Origin: Candidatus Blautia merdavium
GTDB taxonomy: Bacteria; Bacillota; Clostridia; Lachnospirales; Lachnospiraceae
Assembly (NCBI GenBank): GCA_019119975.1
Contig: DWVZ01000127.1
Coordinates: forward strand, 1-51,925
DNA length: 51,925 nucleotides
Direction: 5' to 3'
The translations under genes were made by a program, and so were the position numbers. The notes under the pieces are model-generated. The model saw only the letters and a list, made by a program, of their open reading frames with translations. It searched no databases and was not told where the DNA came from. Shown here piece after piece: positions 33,525 to 42,665 of this stretch (position 1 is the stretch's first letter; the number at the start of each line of letters is the position of its first letter).

Positions 33525-34649
33525 ATGAAGAGAGAAAAGAAAACAAACAGGATTCAAAAAAAGAAACGGAAAGTCTGGAAATACATTCTCCTGGCAGAAG
33601 GGATCCTCTGTCTGATCCTTGCAGGCGCCGCCGGCGGATTTTTTTATCTGAGGGCACAGGGAGAGAAGAATCTAAAGACCAGCGTACCTGTGCCGCCGGC
33701 AGACGCGCAGGAAATTTCAACCGAAGAAGAAAGTACAGAGAGTACGTCAGAAGACGGGCTGTACATCACCTATCAGGGGAAGCGGTACCGGTATAATGCA
33801 GATGTGATCAACATTCTGTGCATGGGGATCGACAAAGACCTTCCCATTGAGGAAAAACGGGATACCGGAAGTGAGGGGCTCTCAGATGCCATCATGCTTG
33901 CCAGCATCAATACAGAAGAAAATACCGTAAAGTTTCTGGCTGTCCCCAGGGATACTGTGGTGCCGGTGAAAGTGCTGAATACTGCCGGGGAGCTTGTGGG
34001 CACGGAGAATAAACAGATTACTTTGCAGTATGCTTACGGAAGGACTGCCAAGGAAAGCTGCGAGCTGATGAAACAGGCAGTCTCCAACCTCCTTTACCAG
34101 GTTCCCATACAGAGATACTGTTCCATTAATTTCCAGGCAGTGCCTGTGCTCAACGATGCCATAGGCGGAGTGAAGCTGACCTCCATTGAGACTGTGCAGT
34201 GGTGGAACGGCAGCTTTTACGAAGGACAGGAAATGCATCTTCTGGGAGAGGCTGCCCTGGATTATGTGAGACAGAGAGATGAGACCATACCGGGAAGCAG
34301 CATGGGAAGGATCGAAAGGCAGAAACAGTACATTACCTGCTACATCGACCAGGCAAAGGAAGCGGTGAAAAAAGATCTTACCCTTCCGGTGAAACTGTTC
34401 CAGAGCCTGACGGAGGATATGTGCACAGACCTGGAAGTGGAGGATGTGACCTATCTGGCTTCGGAACTTCTGCAGGTGTCGGTATCTGCTGACGATATGA
34501 GCATGGTGCCGGGGGATGTGGTGCCGACAGGAGAGCATGAGGAATACCATGTGCAGACCGATGCTCTGAAAGAATTAGTGGTGCAGTCTTTCTACGAAGA
34601 AGTGCCTGAGGAAACCCGGCAGCAGGAAAGTGCGGAGGAGACTCCGTAG
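33525..34649 (+). CDS. LytR-CpsA-Psr (LCP) family cell-wall ligase
   Basis: LCP enzymes transfer anionic or capsular glycopolymers from lipid carriers to peptidoglycan on the outer face of the membrane. The 374 residues begin with a positively charged cytosolic tail, one membrane helix (YILLAEGILCLILAGAAGGFFYL) and a Ser/Glu-rich linker. The LCP domain spans about residues 95-290, with NILCMGID, SDAIMLASINTE, KFLAVPRDT, LNDAIGGVKL, ALDYVRQRD and GRIERQKQY. A C-terminal region of unknown role follows. The neighbouring sortase suggests a cell-surface assembly locus. Confidence 0.9.
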   Translation: MKREKKTNRIQKKKRKVWKYILLAEGILCLILAGAAGGFFYLRAQGEKNLKTSVPVPPADAQEISTEEESTESTSEDGLYITYQGKRYRYNADVINILCMGIDKDLPIEEKRDTGSEGLSDAIMLASINTEENTVKFLAVPRDTVVPVKVLNTAGELVGTENKQITLQYAYGRTAKESCELMKQAVSNLLYQVPIQRYCSINFQAVPVLNDAIGGVKLTSIETVQWWNGSFYEGQEMHLLGEAALDYVRQRDETIPGSSMGRIERQKQYITCYIDQAKEAVKKDLTLPVKLFQSLTEDMCTDLEVEDVTYLASELLQVSVSADDMSMVPGDVVPTGEHEEYHVQTDALKELVVQSFYEEVPEETRQQESAEETP

Positions 34650-34736
34650 GGAAAGAGAGCAGCAGGATTTTGGCAGCACCGGAAACAAGAGAAACGGGCA
34701 ATGCCCGAAAGCAAAGAGAGAAACAGAGGAGTCGAC

Positions 34737-35528
34737 ATGAAAAAGAGTGTGAAAATCATTGCGGCGGTCATAGCAGCCCTGGTGATCGCGGCAGCAGCGG
34801 CAGCAGGAGTCATCCTGTTTTTTGGCGCAGGACAAAATGAGCAGGCGGCGCAGAGTGTCCAGAAGCAGGAAGAGGCAGATCCCATAGAAGCGGAGGAAGA
34901 ATACCAGGAGCTTCAGGGACAGGTAGTGGAAGAGAAGGAAGATCCCTATGAAAGTGTCATTGACTTTGAAGCACTTTGGGAGATCAATCCTGATGTCTAT
35001 GCCTGGATCCAGATCCCGGGCACAAACATTGATTATCCTATTCTTCAGTCAGTGGTGGAAGCAGATGAGTATTATCTGAATACTACCATTGACGGCAAGA
35101 CCGGCTATCCGGGTTCTATCTATACAGAGAAATACAATGCCACAGATTTTTCCGATCCGGTGACAGTGGTATACGGACATAACATGAAAGAAGGCACCAT
35201 GTTTTCGGATCTGCATAACTATACAGACAGAGCGTTCTTTGACCAGAATGCCTATATCTACATCTATCTGCCGGACAGGACGCTGAAGTATCAGATCTTT
35301 GCTGCGGTAGCCTTTGACGACAGATATCTTCTGGGAAACTATAATTTCCGGGATCCAGCGGATTTCCAGACCTATCTGGACGAGCTGAGAAGCTCCATTG
35401 ACGGAAATGTAAACAATGAGGTGCAGGTGACCCAGGACAGCACCATTCTGACGCTGTCTACCTGTATCGGTGAGTATCCGGACCAGAGATGGCTGGTGAA
35501 CGCCACCCTGGTGGAAGTGGAAGAATAA
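34737..35528 (+). CDS. Class B sortase
   Basis: Membrane transpeptidase that cleaves a sorting motif and joins the protein to the cell wall. The 263 residues have an N-terminal membrane anchor (IIAAVIAALVIAAAAAAGVIL), an acidic linker, and the class B fold: WEINPDVYAWIQIPGTNIDYPILQ, catalytic His in VVYGHNM, Cys in ILTLSTC and Arg in DQRWLVNA. The ATG at 34737 follows AGAGGAG; the frame is open further upstream without similarity. Its probable substrate, ending in SPKTG, is the next gene. Confidence 0.92.
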   Translation: MKKSVKIIAAVIAALVIAAAAAAGVILFFGAGQNEQAAQSVQKQEEADPIEAEEEYQELQGQVVEEKEDPYESVIDFEALWEINPDVYAWIQIPGTNIDYPILQSVVEADEYYLNTTIDGKTGYPGSIYTEKYNATDFSDPVTVVYGHNMKEGTMFSDLHNYTDRAFFDQNAYIYIYLPDRTLKYQIFAAVAFDDRYLLGNYNFRDPADFQTYLDELRSSIDGNVNNEVQVTQDSTILTLSTCIGEYPDQRWLVNATLVEVEE

Positions 35529-35610
35529 ATGCCGCAGAAAACAGCTGCCTGCTCCTGCAGGGAAAACCCCGCGGGACTGTCAGCGTACAGGCACTGAGAA
35601 ATTGGTTAAA

Positions 35611-35627
35611 GCATTGCGGTACAATGC
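35611..35627. repeat. Inverted repeat upstream of the SPKTG protein
   Basis: GCATTG (35611-35616) and CAATGC (35622-35627) flank five bases. It lies in the 150 bp gap before the secreted-protein gene, where I find no convincing promoter, so it may be an operator or chance. Confidence 0.35.
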
Positions 35628-35678
35628 CGGAATGTTTTAATAGATATCACACAAAATAATGGAGAGGAGAAAAAAGAA

Positions 35679-36641
35679 ATGAAAAACTTAAAAAGGGCAG
35701 CTGCAGTCATTGCAGCCGCAGTGCTTTGCATGGGCATGAGTATGAGCGCGTTTGCATCCAGTGTGACAGACCCTACCATTCCAGGGGCAGAAGTTGATAA
35801 AGATGGAAACACTCTCACAATTTACTCTCTCTACAGAGGAGAGGGAACGGATAAAGATGGGAATAAGTTTACTGCATATGCAAATGATATCAGTGAAGAA
35901 GTAGAAGAAATCCTGAAAGACGGAGACAAAGTGAAAGAAATCCTTTCCGATGCAGGTTACGATGTAACAGGTGATCAGAATGTAGTCGTTTTAGGTGCAG
36001 CTGACTTTGAACTGATTGGCGAGTACGATAGCGAAGCTGGTCAATTCACCAAAGTTGATATGCCGGAAGGCGGAGTAGACCTCGAAATTACTATTCCTGC
36101 CATCAGTGCAAACGGAATTGAAGAAGGCGATACTTTGTATATCCTTCACCAGAAAGCAGATGGTACTTGGGAAGTCCTGGAAGGTGAAGCTATTGTTGAG
36201 ACTCATACATTTGGATATGGAAACGGCGATGTTACTTATGAAACTTATAAAGTAAAAGCTCATTTTGACAGTCTCTCCCCAGTAGCGGTTGTTAAGGTAA
36301 TGTCCAATGGTGATGTAGTTGTCCTGGACGAAAAAGAAGAAGTGATTGATAATGTAGACATCAGTGAAATTGTAAAACCAAATACAGATTCTACCGATGA
36401 AGAAGACAGCAATGTAGTTACAGAAGAAAATAAAGATAATACAGCCGTTACAGACAAAGAAGAACAGAACGACGAAATTTCTTCCGACAAGGAAACAACA
36501 AACGAGGAAGAAATAGAAGAAACAAAAGAAGAGACAAAAGAAGAAACAGTAGAAGGTCAGAAAGCGCAGACAGAAAAATCTTCCTCTGCAGTAAAGACAA
36601 GCTCTACCGTTAAGAAATCTCCTAAGACAGGTAATTTCTAA
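35679..36641 (+). CDS. Secreted acidic protein ending in a bare SPKTG sorting-like motif
   Basis: Function unknown; a likely surface-exposed partner of the adjacent class B sortase. The 320 residues start with a clear signal peptide (KNLKRAAAVIAAAVLCMGMSMSAFA, residues 2-27 approximately). The middle shows beta-rich sequence such as DKDGNTLTIYS and VDLEITIPAISANG. From about residue 230 the chain becomes Glu/Lys/Thr-rich and disordered. It ends KKSPKTGNF; the usual hydrophobic helix and charged tail are missing. A hand count of one line of the gene gave 20 of 60 G+C, lower than most neighbours. The ATG follows GGAGAGGAG. Confidence 0.75.
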   Translation: MKNLKRAAAVIAAAVLCMGMSMSAFASSVTDPTIPGAEVDKDGNTLTIYSLYRGEGTDKDGNKFTAYANDISEEVEEILKDGDKVKEILSDAGYDVTGDQNVVVLGAADFELIGEYDSEAGQFTKVDMPEGGVDLEITIPAISANGIEEGDTLYILHQKADGTWEVLEGEAIVETHTFGYGNGDVTYETYKVKAHFDSLSPVAVVKVMSNGDVVVLDEKEEVIDNVDISEIVKPNTDSTDEEDSNVVTEENKDNTAVTDKEEQNDEISSDKETTNEEEIEETKEETKEETVEGQKAQTEKSSSAVKTSSTVKKSPKTGNF

Positions 36642-36681
36642 AAATATTAAAAAGTGAAACATTATTTTGTGTGATAAGCAG

Positions 36682-36715
36682 AAACCCATTCTCGCAAAAG
36701 ACAGAATGGGTTTTC
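36682..36715 (+). terminator. Terminator of the SPKTG protein gene
   Basis: AAACCCATTCT (36682-36692) pairs with AGAATGGGTTT (36703-36713) over a 10-base loop; one T and a C follow, and a further T-rich stretch lies just after. Confidence 0.75.
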
Positions 36716-36745
36716 TGTGTTTGGATACAATAAAGGAGAAATCGA

Positions 36746-38551
36746 GTGAAGGGACTAAACATTTATTATAAAGTTTTGGCAGCAGCCAGCGTGGTATTTC
36801 TGGTCTTTTTCCCTTTTGTGACCCGGCTGTATGCGGCAAAGCCTGTGGGAATGGAACTGGAGTATTTTGCAAAGAAATCAAAGGTGACAGTAGACCTTTT
36901 TTATTACCACAAAGAAGTGCTGCTCTTTTTATTCGCAGTGGCTCTTCTGGCGGCGCTGGCAGCAGGGGCAGTGTTTTCTCTGGTGATCCAGGAAAAATTT
37001 CCGGCAAAGCTGCTTCCCGGCGAAAAAGCAGTGGTTCTGGCAGGCGGTTATTTCCTGCTGAATGTGATTTCCTGTCTGGTGTCCAATTATCGGGAATATG
37101 CCCTTATGGGACTGAGTCTGGACTATGAAGGACTGGCAGCCATATTCGGTTATCTGGTACTGTTTCTGGGCGGCTCAGTACTTTTTCTTACCAGAAAGTC
37201 CCGGCAGTTTTTAGAGGCAGGCATCCAGGTCCTGTCCGCGCTGCTCCTTGCAGGCACACTGGCAGAGGGGATCTGGGGACCGTTCTTTAACATTCCCTGG
37301 GTACAGGAACTGCTGACGCCTGACCGGTATGAGCACTTGCTGGAGAACATCTATCTAGATTATCATGGAAGCATCTCCCTGACCTTTGGAAATCCAGGGT
37401 TTTATGGAGGATTCTGCGCCATGCTGGCGCCTGTGGAACTGGGATTTGCCCTTTCGGCAAAGGGGCTGGGGCGGCGGCTGTGGAATGGGGTGCTTTTCGG
37501 AGGGCTTGTTCTTTGCGTGGTGCTTTCCGGTTCTTCCGGGGCGTTTTATGCTCTCTGTGCAGCCATACTCCTGGAACTGGTCTTTGTGGGAAAGAAATTT
37601 GCAGGAAAAAGGATTGCCGGGGCAGCCGGGATGGCTCTGGCAGGAGCGGCACTTTTCGCGGCACTGCTGTTTTTGTCAGCGGGAGAGGAAAACATTTCCC
37701 TGTTGGGCAAAGTGAAAAAATCTGTGGTGAATACCCAGTATGAAAAAACAGAGGATGTCTTTACTGTGAAAAAAATCCAGCTGGAAGACGGGAAGCTCTG
37801 TGTAGAAGGAGAGGACGCTGCACTGACTGCGCAGGTTTCAGAGGAAGTGCAGGAAGAGGGCAGCGGTCTTACCTGGAAAGAGGTGACGCTGCTGGATCAG
37901 GAGGGAAAGAGCATTTCCAGTACAAAGGATCTGCAGGGACTTCATCTGGAAGGCAGCTTTCAGGGCATCACGGTCACGGCACAGGGCAGGATTTTAAGTT
38001 TTGATTTTGGCTATCAGGATCCGGTGGAATTTTATGCAGAAGAGGGAAGGCTTTATTACATTGACTTTAATGGTTCCCTTCTGGCAGAGATCCCACAGCC
38101 CCAGATCACAGGTCTGGAAAGGCTGTATCCCCTTTTTACCGGAAGAGGATACATCTGGATCTCTGCGCTGCCGCTGGTGAAAGAAGTGATCTTTCTGGGA
38201 AAAGGCATCGGTACCTTCCCCTTTTACTATCCGCAGAATGAAGCGGCAGGCATGCTGAACGTCCATGGAAGCGCGGACTACTGCATAGAGCAGGCGCACA
38301 GCTGGTACCTGCAGACGGCGGTAAGCAGCGGTCTGTTGTCCCTATTGTGCATGGCGGGACTGTTTCTTCTGGGTTTTTTCAAAGAAATCCGGCGTACCGC
38401 AAAGACAGAAGGCGCAGCCCTTGAGGGCACAGATTTTATGGTCTGGGGACTGATCGCCTACGCCGTAGCAGGGCTGGTCAACAACAGCTGCATTGCCTGC
38501 GCGCCTTTGTTCTGGCTGCTGCTTGGGGTATGTCTGAGAAAAAGGCTGTGA
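36746..38551 (+). CDS. O-antigen ligase/Wzy-like polytopic membrane protein
   Basis: Members of this class polymerise or ligate lipid-linked glycans outside the membrane; the substrate is unknown. The 601 residues have about eleven hydrophobic helices, a short outer loop with [17 protein letters not shown] and a run of charged sequence, and a second outer loop near residues 330-475 that is strikingly long and beta-rich. The family motif-like stretch [15 protein letters not shown] and [17 protein letters not shown] (usually containing the catalytic His region) occur late. GTG 36746 follows AAGGAG by 7 bp. It sits beside LCP and sortase genes. Confidence 0.7.
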   Translation: MKGLNIYYKVLAAASVVFLVFFPFVTRLYAAKPVGMELEYFAKKSKVTVDLFYYHKEVLLFLFAVALLAALAAGAVFSLVIQEKFPAKLLPGEKAVVLAGGYFLLNVISCLVSNYREYALMGLSLDYEGLAAIFGYLVLFLGGSVLFLTRKSRQFLEAGIQVLSALLLAGTLAEGIWGPFFNIPWVQELLTPDRYEHLLENIYLDYHGSISLTFGNPGFYGGFCAMLAPVELGFALSAKGLGRRLWNGVLFGGLVLCVVLSGSSGAFYALCAAILLELVFVGKKFAGKRIAGAAGMALAGAALFAALLFLSAGEENISLLGKVKKSVVNTQYEKTEDVFTVKKIQLEDGKLCVEGEDAALTAQVSEEVQEEGSGLTWKEVTLLDQEGKSISSTKDLQGLHLEGSFQGITVTAQGRILSFDFGYQDPVEFYAEEGRLYYIDFNGSLLAEIPQPQITGLERLYPLFTGRGYIWISALPLVKEVIFLGKGIGTFPFYYPQNEAAGMLNVHGSADYCIEQAHSWYLQTAVSSGLLSLLCMAGLFLLGFFKEIRRTAKTEGAALEGTDFMVWGLIAYAVAGLVNNSCIACAPLFWLLLGVCLRKRL

Positions 38552-38588
38552 GGAGGAGAAACAAAAAAGAAACAATCAAACTTTTTCC

Positions 38589-38617
38589 TTTACAACCCAA
38601 TTTTCATGTGATATACT
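38589..38617 (+). promoter_or_regulatory. Promoter of rpsO
   Basis: TTTACA (38589-38594), 17 bp, TATACT (38612-38617). It lies within the short gap after the Wzy-like gene. Confidence 0.7.
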
Positions 38618-38619
38618 CA

Positions 38620-38667
38620 AAACGTTGGAAACAGCCGTGGTTCAGAAATTGGAATCTCCAACCGTTT
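38620..38667 (+). promoter_or_regulatory. Possible S15 autoregulatory leader
   Basis: AAACGTTGGA (38620-38629) can pair with TCCAACCGTTT (38657-38667) with one bulged C, enclosing 27 bases. The position right after the -10 box of rpsO fits the self-binding leaders known for S15 in other bacteria, although the structure differs between groups. Confidence 0.45.
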
Positions 38668-38709
38668 CTTAATCACTGGCGATCAGAAAAGTATATGGAG
38701 GAAAACAAA

Positions 38710-38976
38710 ATGATTTCTAAAGAAAAGAAACAGGCAATCATGGAAAAATATGCAAGAACACCTGGTGATACAGGTTCACCGGAAGTTCAGGTAGCAGTTC
38801 TGACAGCAAGGATCGAAGAGCTGACAGAGCACTTAAAGAACAACCACAAAGACCATCACTCCAGAAGAGGTCTTCTGAAAATGGTAGGCCAGAGACGTGG
38901 ATTACTTGCATATCTGAAGAAAAAAGATATCGAAAGATACCGTGCTTTAATTGAAAAATTAGGTCTGAGAAAATAA
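38710..38976 (+). CDS. rpsO: Ribosomal protein S15
   Basis: Primary 30S protein that binds 16S rRNA helices 20-22. The 88 residues match the full family: [32 protein letters not shown] in outline, [16 protein letters not shown] and [15 protein letters not shown]. The upstream frame is open but ATG 38710 follows GGAGGAAAAC and matches the standard N-terminus. It has its own promoter and leads into pnp, an arrangement found in many bacteria. Confidence 0.98.
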   Translation: MISKEKKQAIMEKYARTPGDTGSPEVQVAVLTARIEELTEHLKNNHKDHHSRRGLLKMVGQRRGLLAYLKKKDIERYRALIEKLGLRK

Positions 38977-39027
38977 TCTTTTCCGATACCTTAGTTTTTC
39001 GGTTACTGAGAGCATCAGGCACAGACA

Positions 39028-39056
39028 GCGGGGCGGGAGGAATCCCGCCCTGTTTT
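39028..39056 (+). terminator. Hairpin between rpsO and pnp
   Basis: GGGCGGGA (39031-39038) and TCCCGCCC (39043-39050) around GGAA, followed by TGTTTT. It may terminate most rpsO transcripts and lower pnp expression. The 231 bp gap shows nothing else clear. Confidence 0.75.
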
Positions 39057-39207
39057 CAGGAAGAGCCGGACGGCGTATTTGCTGCTGCCGGGACCACTGA
39101 AAAGCGCATTTTCTGCCGTAGGCGAAAGAGGAAAGTGCTTTTTTCAGTTGTTTCGGACAGGAAAAGCCGGAAGGCAGACAAAGAATAAAAAGAAAAGGAG
39201 AAAACAT

Positions 39208-41304
39208 ATGTACAAAAGTTTTTCAATGGAACTTGCTGGCAGGACTCTGACGGTTGATATCGGACGTGTGGCAAAGCAGGCAAACGGCGCTGCATTTATG
39301 CATTACGGCGATACCACAGTGCTGTCCACTGCCACTGCTTCTGACAAACCAAGGGAAGGCATCGACTTTTTCCCTTTAAGTGTAGAATACGAAGAGAAAA
39401 TGTACGCGGTAGGAAAGATCCCGGGAGGATTTAACAAAAGAGAGGGAAAGGCAAGCGAACACGCCATCCTGACTTCCCGTGTCATTGACCGTCCCATGCG
39501 TCCTTTATTCCCCAAAGATTACAGAAACGACGTAACTTTAAATAATATGGTCATGTCCGTAGATCCGGAATGCAATCCGGAAGTAGTAGCCATGCTGGGC
39601 TCCTCCATCGCAACCTGCATTTCCGACATTCCTTTCGACGGCCCCTGCGCCGCAACCCAGATGGGTATGATCAAAGGAGAGCTGGTGGTCAATCCGTCTC
39701 TGGCTCAGAAAGAGATCTCTGACCTGCAGCTGACCGTTGCTTCCACAAGGGAAAAAGTCATCATGATCGAAGCCGGAGCCAATGAGGTACCGGAAGATCA
39801 GATGATCGAAGCCATCTTCAAAGCACACGAAGTCAACCAGCAGATCATCCAGTTCATTGATACCATTGTGGCAGAGTGCGGAAAAGAAAAGCATAGCTAT
39901 GAAAGCTGCGCGGTTCCGGAAGAGCTGTTTGCCGCGATCAAAGAGATCGTAACTCCGGAAGATATGGAGAAAGCCGTATTTACCGATGAAAAACAGGTAA
40001 GAGAAGAAAATATCCGCCAGATCACAGAAAAGCTGGAAGAAGCTTTTGCTGACAACGAAGAATGGCTGGAAGTGCTGGGAGAAGCCATCTACCAGTACCA
40101 GAAAAAGACTGTGCGCAAGATGATCTTAAAAGACCACAAGCGTCCCGACGGCAGACAGATCACCCAGATCCGTCCGCTGGCAGCAGAGGTAGACATTGTT
40201 CCCAGAGTACATGGTTCTGCCATGTTTACAAGAGGACAGACCCAGATCTGCACCGTGACCACACTGGCTCCTCTGTCAGAGGCACAGAGACTGGACGGTC
40301 TGGATGAGTTTGAAGTAAGCAAGAGATATATGCACCATTACAACTTCCCGTCCTATTCTGTAGGCGAGACAAAGCCTTCCAGAGGACCGGGACGCCGTGA
40401 GATCGGACACGGAGCGCTGGCAGAAAGGGCTCTGGTACCGGTAATCCCCTCTGTGGAGGATTTCCCATACGCCATCCGTACCGTATCTGAAACCTTTGAA
40501 TCCAACGGTTCTACTTCTCAGGCAAGTATCTGTGCGTCCACCATGTCCCTGATGGCAGCCGGCGTACCCATCAGAAAGCCGGTAGCAGGCATTTCCTGCG
40601 GTCTGGTAACCGGAGACAGCGACGATGATTACCTGGTTCTGACCGATATCCAGGGTCTGGAAGACTTCTTCGGCGATATGGACTTTAAGGTAGCCGGTAC
40701 CCATGACGGTATTACAGCGATCCAGATGGATATTAAGATCCACGGTCTCACCAGACAGATCATCGAGGAAGCCATCGCAAGGACCAAAGAGGCGAGAGAA
40801 TACATTCTCACAGAAGTTATGGAAAAATGTATCCCGCAGCCAAGAGAAAGCGTAAGCAAATATGCGCCTAAGATCGTACAGATCCAGATCGATCCGGAAA
40901 AGATCGGCGATGTGGTAGGTCAGAGAGGAAAGACCATCAACGCCATCATCGACGAGACCGGCGTGAAGATCGACATTGATGACAACGGCGGCGTTTCCAT
41001 CTGCGGCACAGACCAGCATATGATGGACAAGGCGATCGATTATATCCGCATCATCACCACCGATTTTGAAGAGGGACAGATCCTGACCGGCAAGGTCGTC
41101 AGCATCAAAGACTTCGGCGCTTTCCTGGAATTCGCTCCCGGAAAAGAAGGCATGGTACACATTTCCAAGATCGCCAGAGAAAGGATCAACAAAGTAGAAG
41201 ATGTCCTTTCCATGGGCGATGTGGTAAAAGTCGTATGCCTTGGAAAAGATAAAATGGGACGCACCAGCTTCAGCATCAAGGACGTTCCGGCAGAAGAAAA
41301 ATAA
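39208..41304 (+). CDS. pnp: Polyribonucleotide nucleotidyltransferase
   Basis: Phosphorolytic 3'-5' exoribonuclease of the RNA degradosome. The 698 residues contain two RNase PH domains (ELAGRTLTVDIGRVAKQANGA; RRTVSETFESNGSTSQASICA region and VTGDSDDDYLVLTDIQG), then KH (IGDVVGQRGKTINAI) and S1 (LTGKVVSIKDFGAFLEF) domains. ATG 39208 follows AAAAGGAG and matches the usual start; the longer upstream frame is not conserved. It follows rpsO by 231 bp. Confidence 0.98.
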   Translation: MYKSFSMELAGRTLTVDIGRVAKQANGAAFMHYGDTTVLSTATASDKPREGIDFFPLSVEYEEKMYAVGKIPGGFNKREGKASEHAILTSRVIDRPMRPLFPKDYRNDVTLNNMVMSVDPECNPEVVAMLGSSIATCISDIPFDGPCAATQMGMIKGELVVNPSLAQKEISDLQLTVASTREKVIMIEAGANEVPEDQMIEAIFKAHEVNQQIIQFIDTIVAECGKEKHSYESCAVPEELFAAIKEIVTPEDMEKAVFTDEKQVREENIRQITEKLEEAFADNEEWLEVLGEAIYQYQKKTVRKMILKDHKRPDGRQITQIRPLAAEVDIVPRVHGSAMFTRGQTQICTVTTLAPLSEAQRLDGLDEFEVSKRYMHHYNFPSYSVGETKPSRGPGRREIGHGALAERALVPVIPSVEDFPYAIRTVSETFESNGSTSQASICASTMSLMAAGVPIRKPVAGISCGLVTGDSDDDYLVLTDIQGLEDFFGDMDFKVAGTHDGITAIQMDIKIHGLTRQIIEEAIARTKEAREYILTEVMEKCIPQPRESVSKYAPKIVQIQIDPEKIGDVVGQRGKTINAIIDETGVKIDIDDNGGVSICGTDQHMMDKAIDYIRIITTDFEEGQILTGKVVSIKDFGAFLEFAPGKEGMVHISKIARERINKVEDVLSMGDVVKVVCLGKDKMGRTSFSIKDVPAEEK

Positions 41305-41356
41305 ATCCTGCAGGATTTTTTGACCATACAGGTCTAGGGAAATCCGCAGCAAGAAA

Positions 41357-41395
41357 GGAAAGGGCGGCACGCAGAAAAGGTGGGCGCCCTTTTCC
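41357..41395 (+). terminator. Hairpin after pnp
   Basis: GGAAAGGGCG (41357-41366) pairs with CGCCCTTTTCC (41385-41395) with one unpaired T and a long loop. A short TCCTGCAGGA followed by six T near 41310-41320 is a further weak termination signal. Confidence 0.5.
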
Positions 41396-41480
41396 GGTAT
41401 CCGATACTGTAAACGTGAAATCCCATGCTGGTTTTTCTCTGGAAGACCCGCATGGCAGAAGGAAAGAAGGTGCAGGTCCT

Positions 41481-41969
41481 GTGAGGTATCATAATATTAC
41501 CAAAGACGACATGTTAAACGGAGACGGACTCCGGGTAGTCCTGTGGGTGGCTGGCTGCGACCATGGCTGCAAGGGCTGCCAGAATCCCATTACCTGGGAT
41601 CCCAACGGCGGGCTGGAGTTTGACCAGGCAGCAGAGCAGGAGATTTTTGAACAGCTGGAGAAAAGCTACATTGCAGGCGTGACATTTTCCGGAGGCGATC
41701 CCCTCTACTGGGGAAATCTCCACGATATCACAGCTCTGGCAAAGAAGATCAAAGAGCATTATCCCGGCAAGACCATCTGGCTGTATACCGGCTCTGTCTG
41801 GGAAGAATTAAAGAAACTGGAGATCCTGAAGTACCTGGATGTGCTGGTGGACGGAGAATTTGTGGAGGCAAAGAAAGACCTTTCCCTGAAATGGAAAGGC
41901 AGCTCCAACCAGAGGGTCATTGATGTACAGAAATCCCTGGAACAGGGAAAAATAATCTTACACGCATAG
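41481..41969 (+). CDS. nrdG: Anaerobic ribonucleotide reductase-activating protein
   Basis: Radical SAM enzyme that generates the glycyl radical on NrdD under anoxia. The 162 residues contain the iron-sulfur motif CDHGCKGCQN and the later TFSGGDPLYW and IWLYTGSVWEEL. I chose GTG 41481, which is followed by RYHNITKDDMLNGDGLR, as expected; AAGGTG lies about 8 bp upstream. nrdD is not in the window. The dut gene follows after 9 bp, so the two form a deoxynucleotide pair. Confidence 0.94.
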   Translation: MRYHNITKDDMLNGDGLRVVLWVAGCDHGCKGCQNPITWDPNGGLEFDQAAEQEIFEQLEKSYIAGVTFSGGDPLYWGNLHDITALAKKIKEHYPGKTIWLYTGSVWEELKKLEILKYLDVLVDGEFVEAKKDLSLKWKGSSNQRVIDVQKSLEQGKIILHA

Positions 41970-41978
41970 GAGGACCAC

Positions 41979-42494
41979 ATGAAGAGAATCGCGAAATTTG
42001 ATAAAGTAAGCAAGGCACAGTTTGCAGAAGGCTGGAGGGATGCCTTTGGCGAGGTCAGCGAAGAAGAGATCCGCAGCATTTATGAAAGCATCCGCCTGCC
42101 CAGGCGCGCCACAGCCGGAAGCGCAGGCTATGATTTTTACAGCCCTGTGGATTTTGACCTGAAGCCGGGGCAGACTTTGAAGATGCCTACCGGGATCCGT
42201 GCGCAGATGGACCTGGGCTGGGTACTGAAGATCTATCCCAGAAGCGGGCTGGGCTTTAAGTACCGTCTCCAGCTGAATAATACAGTGGGGATCATTGACA
42301 GCGATTATTTTTATTCTGACAATGAGGGGCATATTTTTATTAAGATCACCAATGATTCCAATGAAGGCAAAACCCTCCATGTGGATGCAGGAACCGGTTT
42401 TGCCCAGGGGATCTTTGTGGAATACGGCATTACGGTGGACGATGACGCGGACGGTGTGAGAAACGGCGGCATGGGCAGCACCACAGGCAAGTAA
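41979..42494 (+). CDS. dut: dUTP diphosphatase
   Basis: Hydrolyses dUTP to dUMP, keeping uracil out of DNA and feeding dTMP synthesis. The 171 residues contain trimeric dUTPase motifs: AGSAGYDFYSP (motif 1), PRSGLGFKYRLQLNN (motif 2), VGIIDSDYF (motif 3), GTGFAQGIFVEY (motif 4), and GGMGSTTGK at the C-terminus (motif 5). The first about 45 residues are an unusual N-terminal extension. AGGAGG precedes the ATG. Confidence 0.88.
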   Translation: MKRIAKFDKVSKAQFAEGWRDAFGEVSEEEIRSIYESIRLPRRATAGSAGYDFYSPVDFDLKPGQTLKMPTGIRAQMDLGWVLKIYPRSGLGFKYRLQLNNTVGIIDSDYFYSDNEGHIFIKITNDSNEGKTLHVDAGTGFAQGIFVEYGITVDDDADGVRNGGMGSTTGK

Positions 42495-42516
42495 AGAAAA
42501 TTTGTCTTTTCTTTTG

Positions 42517-42551
42517 TGCAAGGGGGCTATCCCCTTGCATATTATTTTTAT
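42517..42551 (+). terminator. Terminator of nrdG-dut
   Basis: TGCAAGGGG (42517-42525) and CCCCTTGCA (42531-42539) around GCTAT, followed by TATTATTTTT. Its right arm overlaps the fabV -35 box. Confidence 0.85.
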
Positions 42552-42563
42552 TTGTGTTAAACT
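42535..42563 (+). promoter_or_regulatory. Promoter of fabV
   Basis: TTGCAT (42535-42540), 17 bp, TAAACT (42558-42563), with TGT before the -10 box. Confidence 0.6.
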
Positions 42564-42564
42564 A

Positions 42565-42579
42565 TTTTGAAGGTCAAAA
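42565..42579. promoter_or_regulatory. FabT-like operator at fabV
   Basis: TTTTGAAGGTCAAAA, a TTTTG-N5-CAAAA palindrome one base after the -10 box. It resembles the TTTGA-N3-TCAAA sites bound by FabT-type MarR repressors of fatty acid synthesis. A closely similar 15-mer lies at the fabH promoter. Confidence 0.6.
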
Positions 42580-42665
42580 CAATTAGAGAGCGACAGCAGA
42601 TACGGCGCAGGGAGACCTGCCGTGGAAAAAAATGGCAAAGTTGATTATTCCAGGAGGATTGAATC

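Noticed and set aside
35991-37007. Minus-strand frame of 338 codons
   Set aside because: Shadow of the secreted-protein gene and of the terminator region; rich in Cys/Phe/Ile runs as expected from antisense of an acidic low-complexity gene.
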